From assembly GCF_030814115.1 (NCBI RefSeq), contig NZ_JAUSUP010000015.1:1-40109 (forward strand): DNA of 40,109 bases, given 5' to 3'. Every line of letters begins with the position of its first letter. Positions within the stretch are counted from its first letter, which is position 1. Below the pieces are notes generated by a model that saw only the letters and a program-made list of their open reading frames with translations, was not told where the DNA came from and did not search any database. Made by a program: the position numbers and the translations under genes. Below, one piece after another: positions 7,958 through 15,871 of this stretch. Source of the stretch: Alkalibacillus filiformis. Lineage in GTDB: Bacteria; Bacillota; Bacilli; Bacillales; Alkalibacillaceae.

Positions 7958-8086
7958 ATAAAAGCCCAGAAGATGAATGAACATCTCCCGGGCTTTTATC
8001 CCTCCGTGTCACAGCATTTGCTATGTGTTTTCTCTCGGACCTGACCAACAGTTGTTGCGGAACCCTAGAAAACTAAAGGTGTGTGT
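7958..8086 (-). ncRNA. Guanidine-I (ykkC-yxkD) riboswitch with terminator
   Basis: Minus-strand hallmarks appear in order: CTAGGGTTCCG, TGGTCAGGTCCGAGAG, ACACGGAGGGATAAAAG, then CCCGGGAGA. The last part forms a transcription terminator, AAAAGCCC...GGGCTTTT (7959-7998), with a T-rich tail before the ykkC ribosome binding site. These are the conserved blocks of the ykkC class that binds guanidinium and relieves termination. It controls the ykkC-ykkD pair and possibly the MFS gene beyond. Confidence 0.95.
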
Positions 8087-8263
8087 GGTTTTAATTAATA
8101 ATTGTTCAGTTCATATTCTAACACGAGTATAAGTTATTTGCTATGTCGAAAGGGTGTATTTTAAAGAACGAAAACAGATGAAGGCGCGTTGTCCCCATTA
8201 ACTTTTAATTTATGATAGAATTTATAGGGTGTAAGATTTAGAGAGAAAAATGGGGGAGCAGAC

Positions 8264-9061
8264 ATGAATCAACTGCGTCAGTGGAGTTCGCAAATAGTTG
8301 AACATAGAGCCTTTCAACCGACTATTATAACGTTGATTGTCATTAATGCGATCATCGTCGGTTTAGAAAGTTACCGTGGTTTATATGATGCATACGGTGA
8401 TTGGTTTATTAGGATCGATACAATAATTCTAACGATTTTTGCGTTAGAGATTGTTATAAAGTTAATAGCAGCTAGGCCAACGACCAACTTCTTTAAAGAT
8501 GGTTGGAACGTTTTTGACTTTTTAATTGTAGCAAGTAGCTTTATTTTTATGGGTTCACCTTTTGTTACGGTACTACGTATTTTACGTGTCATTCGTGTAT
8601 TCCGTACGATTTCCATGATTCCATCGCTTAAGAAAATTGTTAACGCGTTAATTATGACACTGCCATCGCTAGGGACGATCTTAATTTTATTAAGTATTAT
8701 GTTTTACGTCTTTAGTGTTATGGGGACGTTCTTATTTAGAGATGTCGCACCAGAGTATTTTGGTAACCTACAATTAACATTGTTAAGTTTATTCCAAATT
8801 ATAACGCTCGAATCTTGGGCGAGTAATATTATGCGACCGATTCAAGACGAGTTCTGGTGGTCGTGGATTTATTTTGTCACGTTTATTTTAGCAGGTGTAT
8901 TTATTGTGCTGAACTTATTCGTCGGTGTCATCGTGAACAACTTTGAGAAGATTGAAAAGATGGAGAATGATGAACTGCCTGAAGGTGACGATCTTCAAGA
9001 TGAAGTGTATTTATTAAGGCAAGAAATTAAAGAGTTGAAAGATGCAGTTAAAGAGAAGTAA
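8264..9061 (+). CDS. Voltage-gated sodium channel, NaChBac/NavBac family
   Basis: The 265-residue protein has a single six-helix domain. S4 carries four arginines at three-residue spacing (Arg105, 108, 111, 114 in VLRILRVIRVFR). The pore loop has the selectivity filter TLESWAS (181-187), identical to that of B. halodurans NaChBac. S6 (about 205-228) is followed by an acidic neck and a C-terminal coiled coil (about 243-263) of the type that holds the tetramer together. In alkaliphiles these channels admit Na+ to support pH homeostasis and Na+-driven motility. GGGGGAG precedes the ATG, and a strong terminator follows. Confidence 0.95.
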   Translation: MNQLRQWSSQIVEHRAFQPTIITLIVINAIIVGLESYRGLYDAYGDWFIRIDTIILTIFALEIVIKLIAARPTTNFFKDGWNVFDFLIVASSFIFMGSPFVTVLRILRVIRVFRTISMIPSLKKIVNALIMTLPSLGTILILLSIMFYVFSVMGTFLFRDVAPEYFGNLQLTLLSLFQIITLESWASNIMRPIQDEFWWSWIYFVTFILAGVFIVLNLFVGVIVNNFEKIEKMENDELPEGDDLQDEVYLLRQEIKELKDAVKEK

Positions 9062-9066
9062 TATAA

Positions 9067-9098
9067 TCGCCGGATTGAGTTGCAATCCGGCGAATTTT
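9067..9098 (+). terminator. Terminator of the sodium channel gene
   Basis: TCGCCGGATTG (9067-9077) pairs with CAATCCGGCGA (9083-9093), followed by ATTTTT. Its 3' arm plus T-tract (TCCGGCGAATTTTT) closely resembles the unit of the array that begins about 60 bp later. Confidence 0.92.
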
Positions 9099-9150
9099 TA
9101 GTGTGAACGTGCGGGCAGTTCTTCGGTCGATTAGGTGGTAAAATATGTAT

Positions 9151-9290
9151 TATCAGCGATTTTTAAATTTTTCCGGCGAAATTTTTGATATTCCGGCGAA
9201 AATCTCATTTTTCCGGCGAACGTCAGGCATAATTAGGCGAAAATCTCTAAAATTAAGCGAACGCCTGAAAAATCAAGCGTTCGCCTAATT
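9151..9290. repeat. Array 3: exact 20-bp-period repeats, different core from arrays 1 and 2
   Basis: GCGA-type cores sit at exact 20-bp steps: CAGCGAT near 9155, CGGCGAA at 9174, 9194 and 9214, AGGCGAA near 9235, AAGCGAA near 9255 and AAGCGTT near 9275. Units read TTCCGGCGAAAATCTCATTT with A/T-rich tails. The first intact units copy the arm of the preceding terminator. The last two units are inverted halves forming a hairpin that abuts the stop codon of the coat gene. Non-coding. Confidence 0.85.
9256..9285 (-). terminator. Terminator-like hairpin of the coat protein gene, built from array units
   Basis: On the minus strand GGCGAACGC and GCGTTCGCT form a stem around a loop of about 12 nt, followed by TAATTTT. 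The two arms are adjacent 20-bp units of array 3 in inverted form, so the terminator and the repeat array are the same DNA. Confidence 0.6.
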
Positions 9291-9291
9291 G

Positions 9292-9912
9292 TTAATGTTG
9301 CTGTTGTTGCTGAGTCACTGGTGCGTAGCTATTTAATAGCTGAGTCATCGTTTGATCGTCAAACTGCGGCACTTGGTAATAGCTCTTATCGTTTTGGTAT
9401 AAGAAAATTTCGTAAGCCATTTCAGAGAAGTTGGCTACGCTATCTTGTAGAACACGACGCATAACAGGGTTTGTTGCTTCTAAAGCAGCGGTTGTCGCCC
9501 CTGTTGCACAAGCTTTTAAATGACCTAGCATGAAGCTTGAATAACATTGGTCATTTAATTGCTGAGGGTTTTGTTCTGGCTGTTTCGGCTGGCTCGGTTG
9601 CATACCATAAGTGACGTCGTTTGAGATCTCCATGTTGTATAACGTTGTTGGTTGAGTTGGTTTTTGACCTGATTGATATGCATCAACCATTGTGTTATAC
9701 GTTTGGCTTAAATAGTTATATTGGTTTGTTAAAATCCCTTGTAATTGCTGACATTGAATATTTTGTTCATACATTTTATAGTGCTCCATCGCACCAATTA
9801 CAGTTGAGATTGCTTCGTGAGCGTCAAAAATCGCATGAGCACCATGGCTTTTATCTTTCGGTAATGATTCAGATTGTTTCATTTGGCTGTTTGGGTTTTG
9901 TTGTTGTTGCAT
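9292..9912 (-). CDS. CotF-domain spore coat protein
   Basis: The 206-residue protein is rich in glutamine and asparagine. Coat F domain features are seen in two halves: an N-terminal helical segment (HAIFDAHEAISTVIGAMEHYKMYEQ) and a C-terminal segment (YSSFMLGHLKACATGATTAALEA...RRVLQDSVANFSEMAYEIFLYQND...YYQVPQFDDQT). A Q/P-rich linker separates them (about residues 84-116), and poly-glutamine runs cap both ends. CotF proteins belong to the spore coat. The gene supports a sporulating host. AAGGAGG precedes the ATG. Expression from a mother-cell promoter is expected but not identified. Confidence 0.85.
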   Translation of the reverse strand: MQQQQNPNSQMKQSESLPKDKSHGAHAIFDAHEAISTVIGAMEHYKMYEQNIQCQQLQGILTNQYNYLSQTYNTMVDAYQSGQKPTQPTTLYNMEISNDVTYGMQPSQPKQPEQNPQQLNDQCYSSFMLGHLKACATGATTAALEATNPVMRRVLQDSVANFSEMAYEIFLYQNDKSYYQVPQFDDQTMTQLLNSYAPVTQQQQQH

Positions 9913-9979
9913 AAAAATCCTCCTTGTAGTCTGTTCTACAGTTTTAGGTTGGATTATTTAAGCTTGATTATGCATGAGT

Positions 9980-10011
9980 AAAATAAAAAGGCCCCACCAA
10001 AAAGTGGAGCC
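9980..10011 (-). terminator. Terminator of the yrrT-luxS-mccA-mccB operon
   Basis: Minus strand: GGCTCCAC pairs with GTGGGGCC (10011-10004 with 9997-9990), followed by TTTTTATTTT. It lies 9 bp after the mccB stop codon. Confidence 0.88.
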
Positions 10012-10019
10012 AACAAAAG

Positions 10020-11153
10020 TTATCCTAATGCATGTTTTAAATCAGCAATTAAATCTTCTTTGTCTTCGATCCCAACTGATACACGTATTAATCCATCGGT
10101 AATGCCAAGTTCTAGACGACGTTCGCGAGGAATAGAAGCGTGTGTCATTTTGGCTGGTACTGAAATTAAGCTTTCAACAGCACCTAAGCTTTCGGCTAAT
10201 GTAAAATATCGCACTTTGCTCAGCAGTTCATTTGCTTTTTCTTCAGAGCCAACATCAAACGAAAGCATCGCACCAAAGCCTGAGCATTGTTTTTTTGCAA
10301 TGTCATAGCCTGAATGGTCCTCTAAACCAGGGTAATATATTTTTTCAACAATGGGATGGTCTTTTAAAAATTCTATAACTGCTTGAGTATTTACCTCATG
10401 CTCTTCCATACGAATTCCTAATGTCTTAATTCCGCGCATAAGTAACCATGAATCATGTGGCCCTAAAATGGCACCTGATGAGTTCTGAATGTAGTGTAAG
10501 TCTTCACCTAACTGATCATCGTTAACGACGACTAAGCCAGCGACAACGTCACTATGGCCACCTAAATATTTCGTTGCACTATGAAGGACGATGTCAGCTC
10601 CATGTTTAATCGGATTTTGGAAATATGGTGTCGTAAACGTATTATCGACAATCATAAGTAAATCATGCTCTTTTGCATAGTTTGAGACAGCTTCTAAATC
10701 AGTCACTTTAAGTAACGGATTAGTTGGTGTCTCAATGAAAATAGCTTTCGTATTGTCTTGCAGCGCACCTTCAATTTGACTCAAATCGCTCGTATCAACA
10801 AATGTTGAACTAATGCCTAAACGATTCATCACGTTTGTCATGATACGATACGTTCCTCCGTAAACGTCATCGGTGAAAATGACGTGATCGCCACTATTCA
10901 AAAGCATCATCGTTGAAGTAATTGCAGCCATGCCTGATCCAAAAGCAAAGCCACGTGTTCCACCTTCAATGTCTTTAATAAGCTCTTCTAAAGCATGACG
11001 TGTTGGGTTACCTGTACGTGAATATTCATATCCAGAATGCTGTCCAGGTGCTTCTTGTTGATATGTGCTCACTTGGTAAATCGGTGTTGAAACAGCACCC
11101 GTTTCTTTGTCACCAAAAATACCACCATGAATGAGCTGTGTTTTTTTACGCAT
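10020..11153 (-). CDS. mccB: Cystathionine gamma-lyase MccB (reverse transsulfuration)
   Basis: The 377-residue protein starts at the ATG overlapping the mccA stop (TAATG), with GGGAG 5 bp upstream. It is a PLP-dependent Cys/Met metabolism enzyme: YSRTGNPTRHALE, FGSGMAAITS, VDNTFTTPYFQNP, and PLP-lysine Lys195 in HSATKYLGGHSD. In B. subtilis MccB splits cystathionine to cysteine, 2-oxobutyrate and ammonia and can also release H2S. Being last in an operon with mccA and luxS fits this lyase role better than cystathionine gamma-synthase, although the two cannot be separated by motif alone. Confidence 0.9.
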   Translation of the reverse strand: MRKKTQLIHGGIFGDKETGAVSTPIYQVSTYQQEAPGQHSGYEYSRTGNPTRHALEELIKDIEGGTRGFAFGSGMAAITSTMMLLNSGDHVIFTDDVYGGTYRIMTNVMNRLGISSTFVDTSDLSQIEGALQDNTKAIFIETPTNPLLKVTDLEAVSNYAKEHDLLMIVDNTFTTPYFQNPIKHGADIVLHSATKYLGGHSDVVAGLVVVNDDQLGEDLHYIQNSSGAILGPHDSWLLMRGIKTLGIRMEEHEVNTQAVIEFLKDHPIVEKIYYPGLEDHSGYDIAKKQCSGFGAMLSFDVGSEEKANELLSKVRYFTLAESLGAVESLISVPAKMTHASIPRERRLELGITDGLIRVSVGIEDKEDLIADLKHALG

Positions 11154-12079
11154 TATGACTCCCATCCTTCATAAATGTTTTGACTTAAGTATCGTTCGCT
11201 ACTATCCGGAAACACCGTGACGATGTGACTTCCTTTTTCGGCTACTTCAGCTTCTTCAATCGCAGCCTGAAAAGCAGCGCCAGAAGAGCTTGCCACGAGC
11301 AAACCTTCTTTCATAGCGATTTCTTTCATTCGTTTAAAAGCGATCTCATCAGTAATCGTATGAACCGCATCAAAGAGACGTTCTTCCATATAATCGGGTA
11401 TAAACTCCATGCCAATTCCTTCTGTCGCATGAGGTCCTGGTTCACCGCCGTTTAAAATCGATCCTTCTGGTTCAACGATGACTGTTTTAATCGATTCATT
11501 TTGTTCTTTTAAATATTTTGCCGTTCCTTGAAAAGTTCCACCAGTACCAGCACCGGCGACAAACACGTCAATTCGTCCATCGAGATCACGGAAAAGCTCT
11601 GGACCTAACGTTTTGTAATACGTATTAGGGTTCGCTGGATTTGCGAATTGGGCAGGGGAGAAGGCATCATCTGTTTCAGCGACTAACTCATCTGCCTTTT
11701 CAATCGCACCTTTCATTCCTAACTCAGTTGGCGTATTAATGACTGTTGCGCCTAATGCTCGCATTAATGTCTGCTTCTCTAGGCTGAACTTTTGTGGAAC
11801 GACAAAGATTACATTAAACCCTTGATTAATCGCAGCTAATGCAAGGCCAATTCCAGTGTTTCCAGCAGTAGGTTCAATAATCGTTCCGCCAGACTTAAGT
11901 ACGCCTTTGTTCAAAGCATCATCTAAAAGCTCTATTCCTAGACGGTCTTTCACACTACCGCCAGGGTTCATAAATTCTAATTTCGCAAATAGCCGACATT
12001 GATTCGGAATGTGAACGTTTGTTAGTTCAATTAAAGGAGTGTTGCCGACTAAATCTTGCACGCGACTAACGTAATTCAT
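11153..12079 (-). CDS. mccA: O-acetylserine-dependent cystathionine beta-synthase MccA
   Basis: The 308-residue protein is a fold-type II PLP enzyme. Lys44 in NPGGSVKDR binds PLP, and EPTAGNTGIG binds substrate. In CysK-type O-acetylserine sulfhydrylases this loop reads TSGNTG; the TAGNTG form, as here, is found in the MccA/cystathionine beta-synthase branch. It condenses homocysteine with O-acetylserine. The start is the ATG 2 bp after luxS, with an upstream purine-rich GGAGAGGA inside luxS. The stop overlaps mccB. Compare the paralogous cysK at 19820, which has TSGNTG. The enzyme is the first step of methionine-to-cysteine conversion. Confidence 0.9.
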   Translation of the reverse strand: MNYVSRVQDLVGNTPLIELTNVHIPNQCRLFAKLEFMNPGGSVKDRLGIELLDDALNKGVLKSGGTIIEPTAGNTGIGLALAAINQGFNVIFVVPQKFSLEKQTLMRALGATVINTPTELGMKGAIEKADELVAETDDAFSPAQFANPANPNTYYKTLGPELFRDLDGRIDVFVAGAGTGGTFQGTAKYLKEQNESIKTVIVEPEGSILNGGEPGPHATEGIGMEFIPDYMEERLFDAVHTITDEIAFKRMKEIAMKEGLLVASSSGAAFQAAIEEAEVAEKGSHIVTVFPDSSERYLSQNIYEGWES

Positions 12080-12081
12080 GC

Positions 12082-12555
12082 CTAAGCTTCCTCTCCAAAC
12101 ACATCTTTCCATTCGTCTTGACGATCTAAAATTTCTTGCGCGATCTGTTTAGCACCTTCTAAGCTATGGTTTGCAGCCCAACCGCACTGGACTTCGTTAC
12201 AAGCAGGTACTTCATCAGCTTCTAACACGTCTTGGAACGTATTTTCTAACGCACTTAAAATTTCGTCGTAGTCGTCATGGTTTAAAACAGCTAAATAAAA
12301 TCCTGTTTGGCAACCCATCGGACCAACATCAATGACATTGTCTAAATGGTTGCGAATCTTCTCGGCCATTAAGTGTTCAATAGAATGTAGGGCATCCATT
12401 TCCATATGCTCTTGATTTGGTTGTTTAAAGCGAATGTCATACTTATGAATCTTATCCCCATTTTGTCCTTCTGTGATCCCAACTAAGCGTACATATGGTG
12501 CTCTAACCTTTGTGTGGTCTAAGTTAAAACTTTCAACGTTCATTTTTTCCGTCAT
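12082..12555 (-). CDS. luxS: S-ribosylhomocysteine lyase LuxS
   Basis: The 157-residue protein has the HxxEH metal site HSIEHL (His57, Glu60, His61), the catalytic-cysteine block [11 protein letters not shown] (Cys82) and the third metal ligand in the late EVQCGW. LuxS cleaves S-ribosylhomocysteine into homocysteine and DPD, the precursor of autoinducer AI-2. AAAGGAGGAG precedes the ATG. It sits between yrrT and mccA, the place where B. subtilis has the nucleosidase gene mtnN, so its homocysteine feeds directly into MccA. No nucleosidase gene is present in this operon. Confidence 0.96.
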   Translation of the reverse strand: MTEKMNVESFNLDHTKVRAPYVRLVGITEGQNGDKIHKYDIRFKQPNQEHMEMDALHSIEHLMAEKIRNHLDNVIDVGPMGCQTGFYLAVLNHDDYDEILSALENTFQDVLEADEVPACNEVQCGWAANHSLEGAKQIAQEILDRQDEWKDVFGEEA

Positions 12556-12611
12556 AATTAAACTCCTCCTTTAAAGTACTGAATATTCTATCTATTTATA
12601 TGATAACGCAA

Positions 12612-13247
12612 TTAGTTCTTTTTAGCATGCGTTATCCAAACGAAATCATTAAGCTTCTTAAACTGAACTTGATACCCCGTCTCATGTAGCATTTGCTTCA
12701 TTCTAGGAACGGTTGTGTAATACTCACGGTTTAAATCCTCTGCAAGCTCATAAAATTGCTTTGCCTTTGCCGTATTAATCATATCTTCATGTGCTTGTTC
12801 ATTAACAAACATCGTATCAGCGAAAATGATCTCACCAGACTCACTTAGTAGTGAATGATACAACTCAAAGGCTCGCTTTTTCTCGTCGTCTGTTAAGTGA
12901 TGAAAAGCATAAGAACTAATGATGGTATCCACCTTACCTAACTTTGGAAAATTTAAAAAGTCACCATCGTGGATCGAAAGGTAGGGGAATCGTCTTTCGG
13001 CAACGAGACGCATTTTTCTATTAGGTTCAACGGCAACTAGTTCAACGTCTTTTTGTAAAACTTTTTCTGTTAAGTTGCCAGTGCCAATACCGAATTCGAT
13101 TGTTATGCCGTTAGTCCTTTTAGAGACTTCTTCGAGAATGTCGTCGTAATTTTCGAAGACGGCTTTATATTGCTCATTTTTGCCTTGTACGGTCGTATCA
13201 TACGAATCTGCCCACTCATCAAATATATGCATAAATTCACGACCCAT
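12612..13247 (-). CDS. yrrT: YrrT-type SAM-dependent methyltransferase
   Basis: The 211-residue protein starts at the ATG at 13247 (MGREFMHIFDEWADSYD), with GAGGTGG 5 bp upstream; an in-frame GTG at 13256 would include that site. It has the class I methyltransferase motif EFGIGTGNLTE and the acidic VAVEPNRKMR. It matches the B. subtilis YrrT family, which always heads the mccAB operon. Its substrate is unknown; production of S-adenosylhomocysteine would explain the link to LuxS and MccAB. The gene is the first of four, with a clear promoter and dyad upstream. Confidence 0.88.
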   Translation of the reverse strand: MGREFMHIFDEWADSYDTTVQGKNEQYKAVFENYDDILEEVSKRTNGITIEFGIGTGNLTEKVLQKDVELVAVEPNRKMRLVAERRFPYLSIHDGDFLNFPKLGKVDTIISSYAFHHLTDDEKKRAFELYHSLLSESGEIIFADTMFVNEQAHEDMINTAKAKQFYELAEDLNREYYTTVPRMKQMLHETGYQVQFKKLNDFVWITHAKKN

Positions 13248-13270
13248 GTCGTCCACCTCTTATTGTTTAT

Positions 13271-13297
13271 TTAACCTACCTGTTTAGTAGGGATTAA
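13271..13297. promoter_or_regulatory. Dyad operator candidate upstream of yrrT
   Basis: CCTAC (13275-13279) and GTAGG (13287-13291) form an inverted repeat flanked on both sides by TTAA. It lies just downstream of the -10, where a repressor would block transcription. In B. subtilis this operon is repressed by CymR; the site may be its counterpart, but I could not verify the motif. Confidence 0.45.
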
Positions 13298-13301
13298 AAA
13301 G

Positions 13302-13331
13302 ATTATACCATAGCATATGTTTTAAACGCAA
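13302..13331 (-). promoter_or_regulatory. Promoter of the yrrT operon
   Basis: On the minus strand the -35 is TTGCGT (13331-13326) and the -10 is TATAAT (13307-13302), with an 18-bp spacer. The dyad at 13271-13297 begins a few bases downstream. Confidence 0.65.
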
Positions 13332-13365
13332 AAAGTGAGAGCCTATTTGTAGAGGTTAGGAGGGA

Positions 13366-13400
13366 ATAAAAAAGAAAGCCCATATGAAATGGACTTTCTT
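13366..13400 (-). terminator. Terminator of pdxK
   Basis: AAGAAAG plus CCAT (13372-13383) pairs with ATGG plus CTTTCTT (13389-13400), with one mismatch. The minus-strand reading ends in a T-run (plus-strand A-run at 13367-13373). Confidence 0.75.
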
Positions 13401-13498
13401 GCTGCAATTATATAGTCTTCGTGTCGTAATATTTTCTCCCTCGCGGAAAATAGGGTCAAACGGACGAGGTTGAGGAAAATAAAAGCCTTTAAACACGT

Positions 13499-14311
13499 TT
13501 ATCGCTGTAATGTTGTTGCATCACGGTTAGCGAATTGGTTAACCGGACCAACGTATTCATTTAGTTTCCAAGATTGCTTGATGGCATTAGTAATAAATTG
13601 CTTAGCAAATCGAACAGCTTCTTCAGGTGATTGACCTTTTACAATCGATGCTGTGACAGCTGATGCGAATGTACAGCCAGCACCGTGATTGTATGGAGTG
13701 TCGATGACGTCATTTTCGATCGTGATCATGTCACCGCCGTTATAAAAAACGTCAATGGCTTTGTCACCTTCAACTTCAGAGCCACCTTTAACGATGACAT
13801 TTTTCGCACCTAAGTCGTAAATACGCTTAGCAGCTTCTTTCATTTCATCAACCGTCGTGATGTTGTGCATCTCCGCTAGTTGACCTGCTTCAAATAAGTT
13901 AGGCGTTGCAATAAGTGCTTTTGGAACGAGAAGTTCGCGTAAAGCTTTCGCATTTTCAGGATATAAAGGTTCATCTTGCCCTTTACAAGCTAAAACAGGA
14001 TCAACAACAGCATCCAAGTTATATTTTTCAATAGTGTCAGCTGCTAGTTGAATAATTTCTGTCGTTGGTAGCATGCCTGTTTTCATAATATCGACACCGA
14101 CACCATCAAGAATAGTAGAAACTTGTGCTTTTACCGTATTAATTTCCATAGGATAAACATCATGAGCCCAACTGTTGTTAGGGTTTTGAGCGACGATTGT
14201 TGTTAAAGCCGTCATTCCGTAAACGCCTAATTCTTGATAAGTTTTCAAGTCAGCCTGTATACCAGCACCACCACTTGTATCTGAACCAGCTAGTACAAAA
14301 ACCTTTTTCAT
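13499..14311 (-). CDS. pdxK: Pyridoxine/pyridoxal/pyridoxamine kinase PdxK (ThiD-like)
   Basis: The 270-residue protein is a ribokinase-fold enzyme: LAGSDTSGGAGIQADLKTYQ at the N-terminus and DTPYNHGAGCTFASAVTA for the anion hole and catalytic loop. The C-terminal NEYVGPVNQFANRD matches B. subtilis PdxK rather than ThiD of the thiamine pathway. It phosphorylates vitamin B6 vitamers to supply PLP. The two families are very close, so an HMP kinase activity cannot be excluded. The gene lies 70 bp after an MFS gene on the same strand and may share its transcript. Many PLP enzymes are encoded nearby. Confidence 0.85.
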   Translation of the reverse strand: MKKVFVLAGSDTSGGAGIQADLKTYQELGVYGMTALTTIVAQNPNNSWAHDVYPMEINTVKAQVSTILDGVGVDIMKTGMLPTTEIIQLAADTIEKYNLDAVVDPVLACKGQDEPLYPENAKALRELLVPKALIATPNLFEAGQLAEMHNITTVDEMKEAAKRIYDLGAKNVIVKGGSEVEGDKAIDVFYNGGDMITIENDVIDTPYNHGAGCTFASAVTASIVKGQSPEEAVRFAKQFITNAIKQSWKLNEYVGPVNQFANRDATTLQR

Positions 14312-14381
14312 TGGTGAGACCTCACTTTCGTATTTTACTCCATAAGCATTCTATCGTTAATTTAGTCATTTGCCAATCTCT

Positions 14382-15635
14382 TTAATTCGATGTATTGGCA
14401 GAGCCTTTACTTAATACTGTCTTGTCTGCTTCAGTTGATTCTGATTCTTTCCACTTAGTAATAAGTAAGGCGATCCCTGAGGCTAATAAAAGCGCACTTG
14501 TAACATAGAATACAGAACCTATTCCATAGTAACCAGCGACAATGCCACCCATTACAGGACCAATGACGTTACCTAAAAACCTTAAGCTTGTATTGTAACC
14601 TAAAACCTCACCTTGAATAGCAATCGGTGCACTTTGGCGAATGTAAGCCATTCTAATTGGAATAATACCACCCAATGTAACACCGAGTAAGAAACGTAAA
14701 ATAACGAGCTGCCACACTTCTGTAACCATACCACCAGGGAAGTAGACAATCGCAGCTAATATGACGAGCAGTATTAAAATCTTGTCATAACCGACCTTGT
14801 CAGCAATAATTCCCCACCGCCGGGTCATCAACAAGTTTCCTAACCCAGTAATCGAAAAGGCGATACCAGATATTAATGCTAAGTTAGCAGGTCCGTTTAA
14901 TTCTGCTACATATAAAGCTAAGATCGGTTGAATCGAGAAGTGAGCAATTTGTACGAACATCGAGATGATCAGTACCATTAATAACATCGGATGGCGTACG
15001 ATATGTTGAAGCACTTCTTTTTTCGAGTAATATTCTTTATCATCTTTTTCTGCAGGTAATCTAACTTCTTTAACACCAATGGAAACGAGAATGGCTGCAA
15101 TGAAAAGAGCAACCGCTGTATATTGAAACGCTTCAGCAAAACCAATCCAATCTGCTAAAACACCACCTAATAGTGGTCCCATTAATGTTCCGGTTACAGT
15201 ACCTGTCTGTAAAGTTCCTAGTATACGGCCGGATATATTCTTAGGTGTCTGGGTTGATATGAGAGCTTGTGAAGTTGATATGAAGCCGGCGAAAATACCC
15301 ATTAAGAGTCTTAAAATAAAAAGTTGAATAACTGAATTGACATACCCCATCGTAAAAACACTGATCGCTAGTCCAAATCCCATCGCGACTAGGATCGGTT
15401 TTCGTCCGAAACGGTCACCAATTCGTCCCCAAATAGGCGAGAAAATAATAGCTGTTAAAAATGTAATAGCAAACGTCCAGCCTGCCCATGTTGTCACATA
15501 TTCTTTTGAAAAGTCTCCAAATGTTTCAATATAAAGTGACAAAAATGGCATAACCATCGTCATGCTACCAGCTATAAAAAAGTTGGCAAACCACATGATT
15601 GCCAGATTGCGTTTTGCGAGTCGTTCGTGGTCCAA
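14382..15635 (-). CDS. MFS multidrug-type efflux transporter
   Basis: The 417-residue protein has twelve helices. The MFS motif A is clear in GRIGDRFGRKPILVAMG, and the drug/H+ antiporter motif C-like stretch is TLMGPLLGGVLADWIG. A repeat of the arrangement appears in the second half (FLGNVIGPVMGGIVAGYYG). It resembles Bacillus YitG/MdtG-type pumps. The start is a TTG with AAGGG 6 bp upstream; no better start is available. The substrate is unknown. Confidence 0.82.
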   Translation of the reverse strand: MDHERLAKRNLAIMWFANFFIAGSMTMVMPFLSLYIETFGDFSKEYVTTWAGWTFAITFLTAIIFSPIWGRIGDRFGRKPILVAMGFGLAISVFTMGYVNSVIQLFILRLLMGIFAGFISTSQALISTQTPKNISGRILGTLQTGTVTGTLMGPLLGGVLADWIGFAEAFQYTAVALFIAAILVSIGVKEVRLPAEKDDKEYYSKKEVLQHIVRHPMLLMVLIISMFVQIAHFSIQPILALYVAELNGPANLALISGIAFSITGLGNLLMTRRWGIIADKVGYDKILILLVILAAIVYFPGGMVTEVWQLVILRFLLGVTLGGIIPIRMAYIRQSAPIAIQGEVLGYNTSLRFLGNVIGPVMGGIVAGYYGIGSVFYVTSALLLASGIALLITKWKESESTEADKTVLSKGSANTSN

Positions 15636-15685
15636 ATCGTACCCTTCTTTCTAATATTTCGTATTACGATTATTTCGGCAGTCTA

Positions 15686-15714
15686 AATATAACAAAAAAC
15701 TATATGGTTGTCGA
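15686..15714 (-). promoter_or_regulatory. Promoter of the MFS gene at 14382
   Basis: On the minus strand the -35 is TCGACA (15714-15709) and the -10 is TATATT (15691-15686), with a 17-bp spacer. Each matches the consensus at 5 of 6 positions. No gene is seen in the rest of the gap (15636-15871). Confidence 0.6.
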
Positions 15715-15808
15715 GGTTACTGTTCAAAAACGAAGGGGGAGAAGGGGGGAGAACGCTAGCCATAGCAATGACTTGTACAATTTCAGAAAATTTATTAGCT
15801 GTATAATA

Positions 15809-15848
15809 AAAAATCCCAACTCCTATTATCACAACGGAATTGGGATTT
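15809..15848 (-). terminator. Terminator of the iron ABC transporter operon
   Basis: On the minus strand AAATCCCAATTC pairs with the later AGTTGGGATTTTTT around a loop of about 14 nt, ending in a T-run. It lies about 25 bp beyond the ATPase stop codon. Confidence 0.85.
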
Positions 15849-15871
15849 CATACATTATATATCATTAACTA

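Noticed and set aside
10020-11153. Cystathionine gamma-synthase (MetI) for mccB
   Set aside because: Overlap with mccA and the operon with luxS favour the lyase; motifs alone do not decide.
15636-15871. Small gene in the gap between the MFS pump and iron ATPase genes (an 89-codon plus-strand frame)
   Set aside because: No ribosome binding site, and it runs across a promoter and a terminator of the minus-strand genes.
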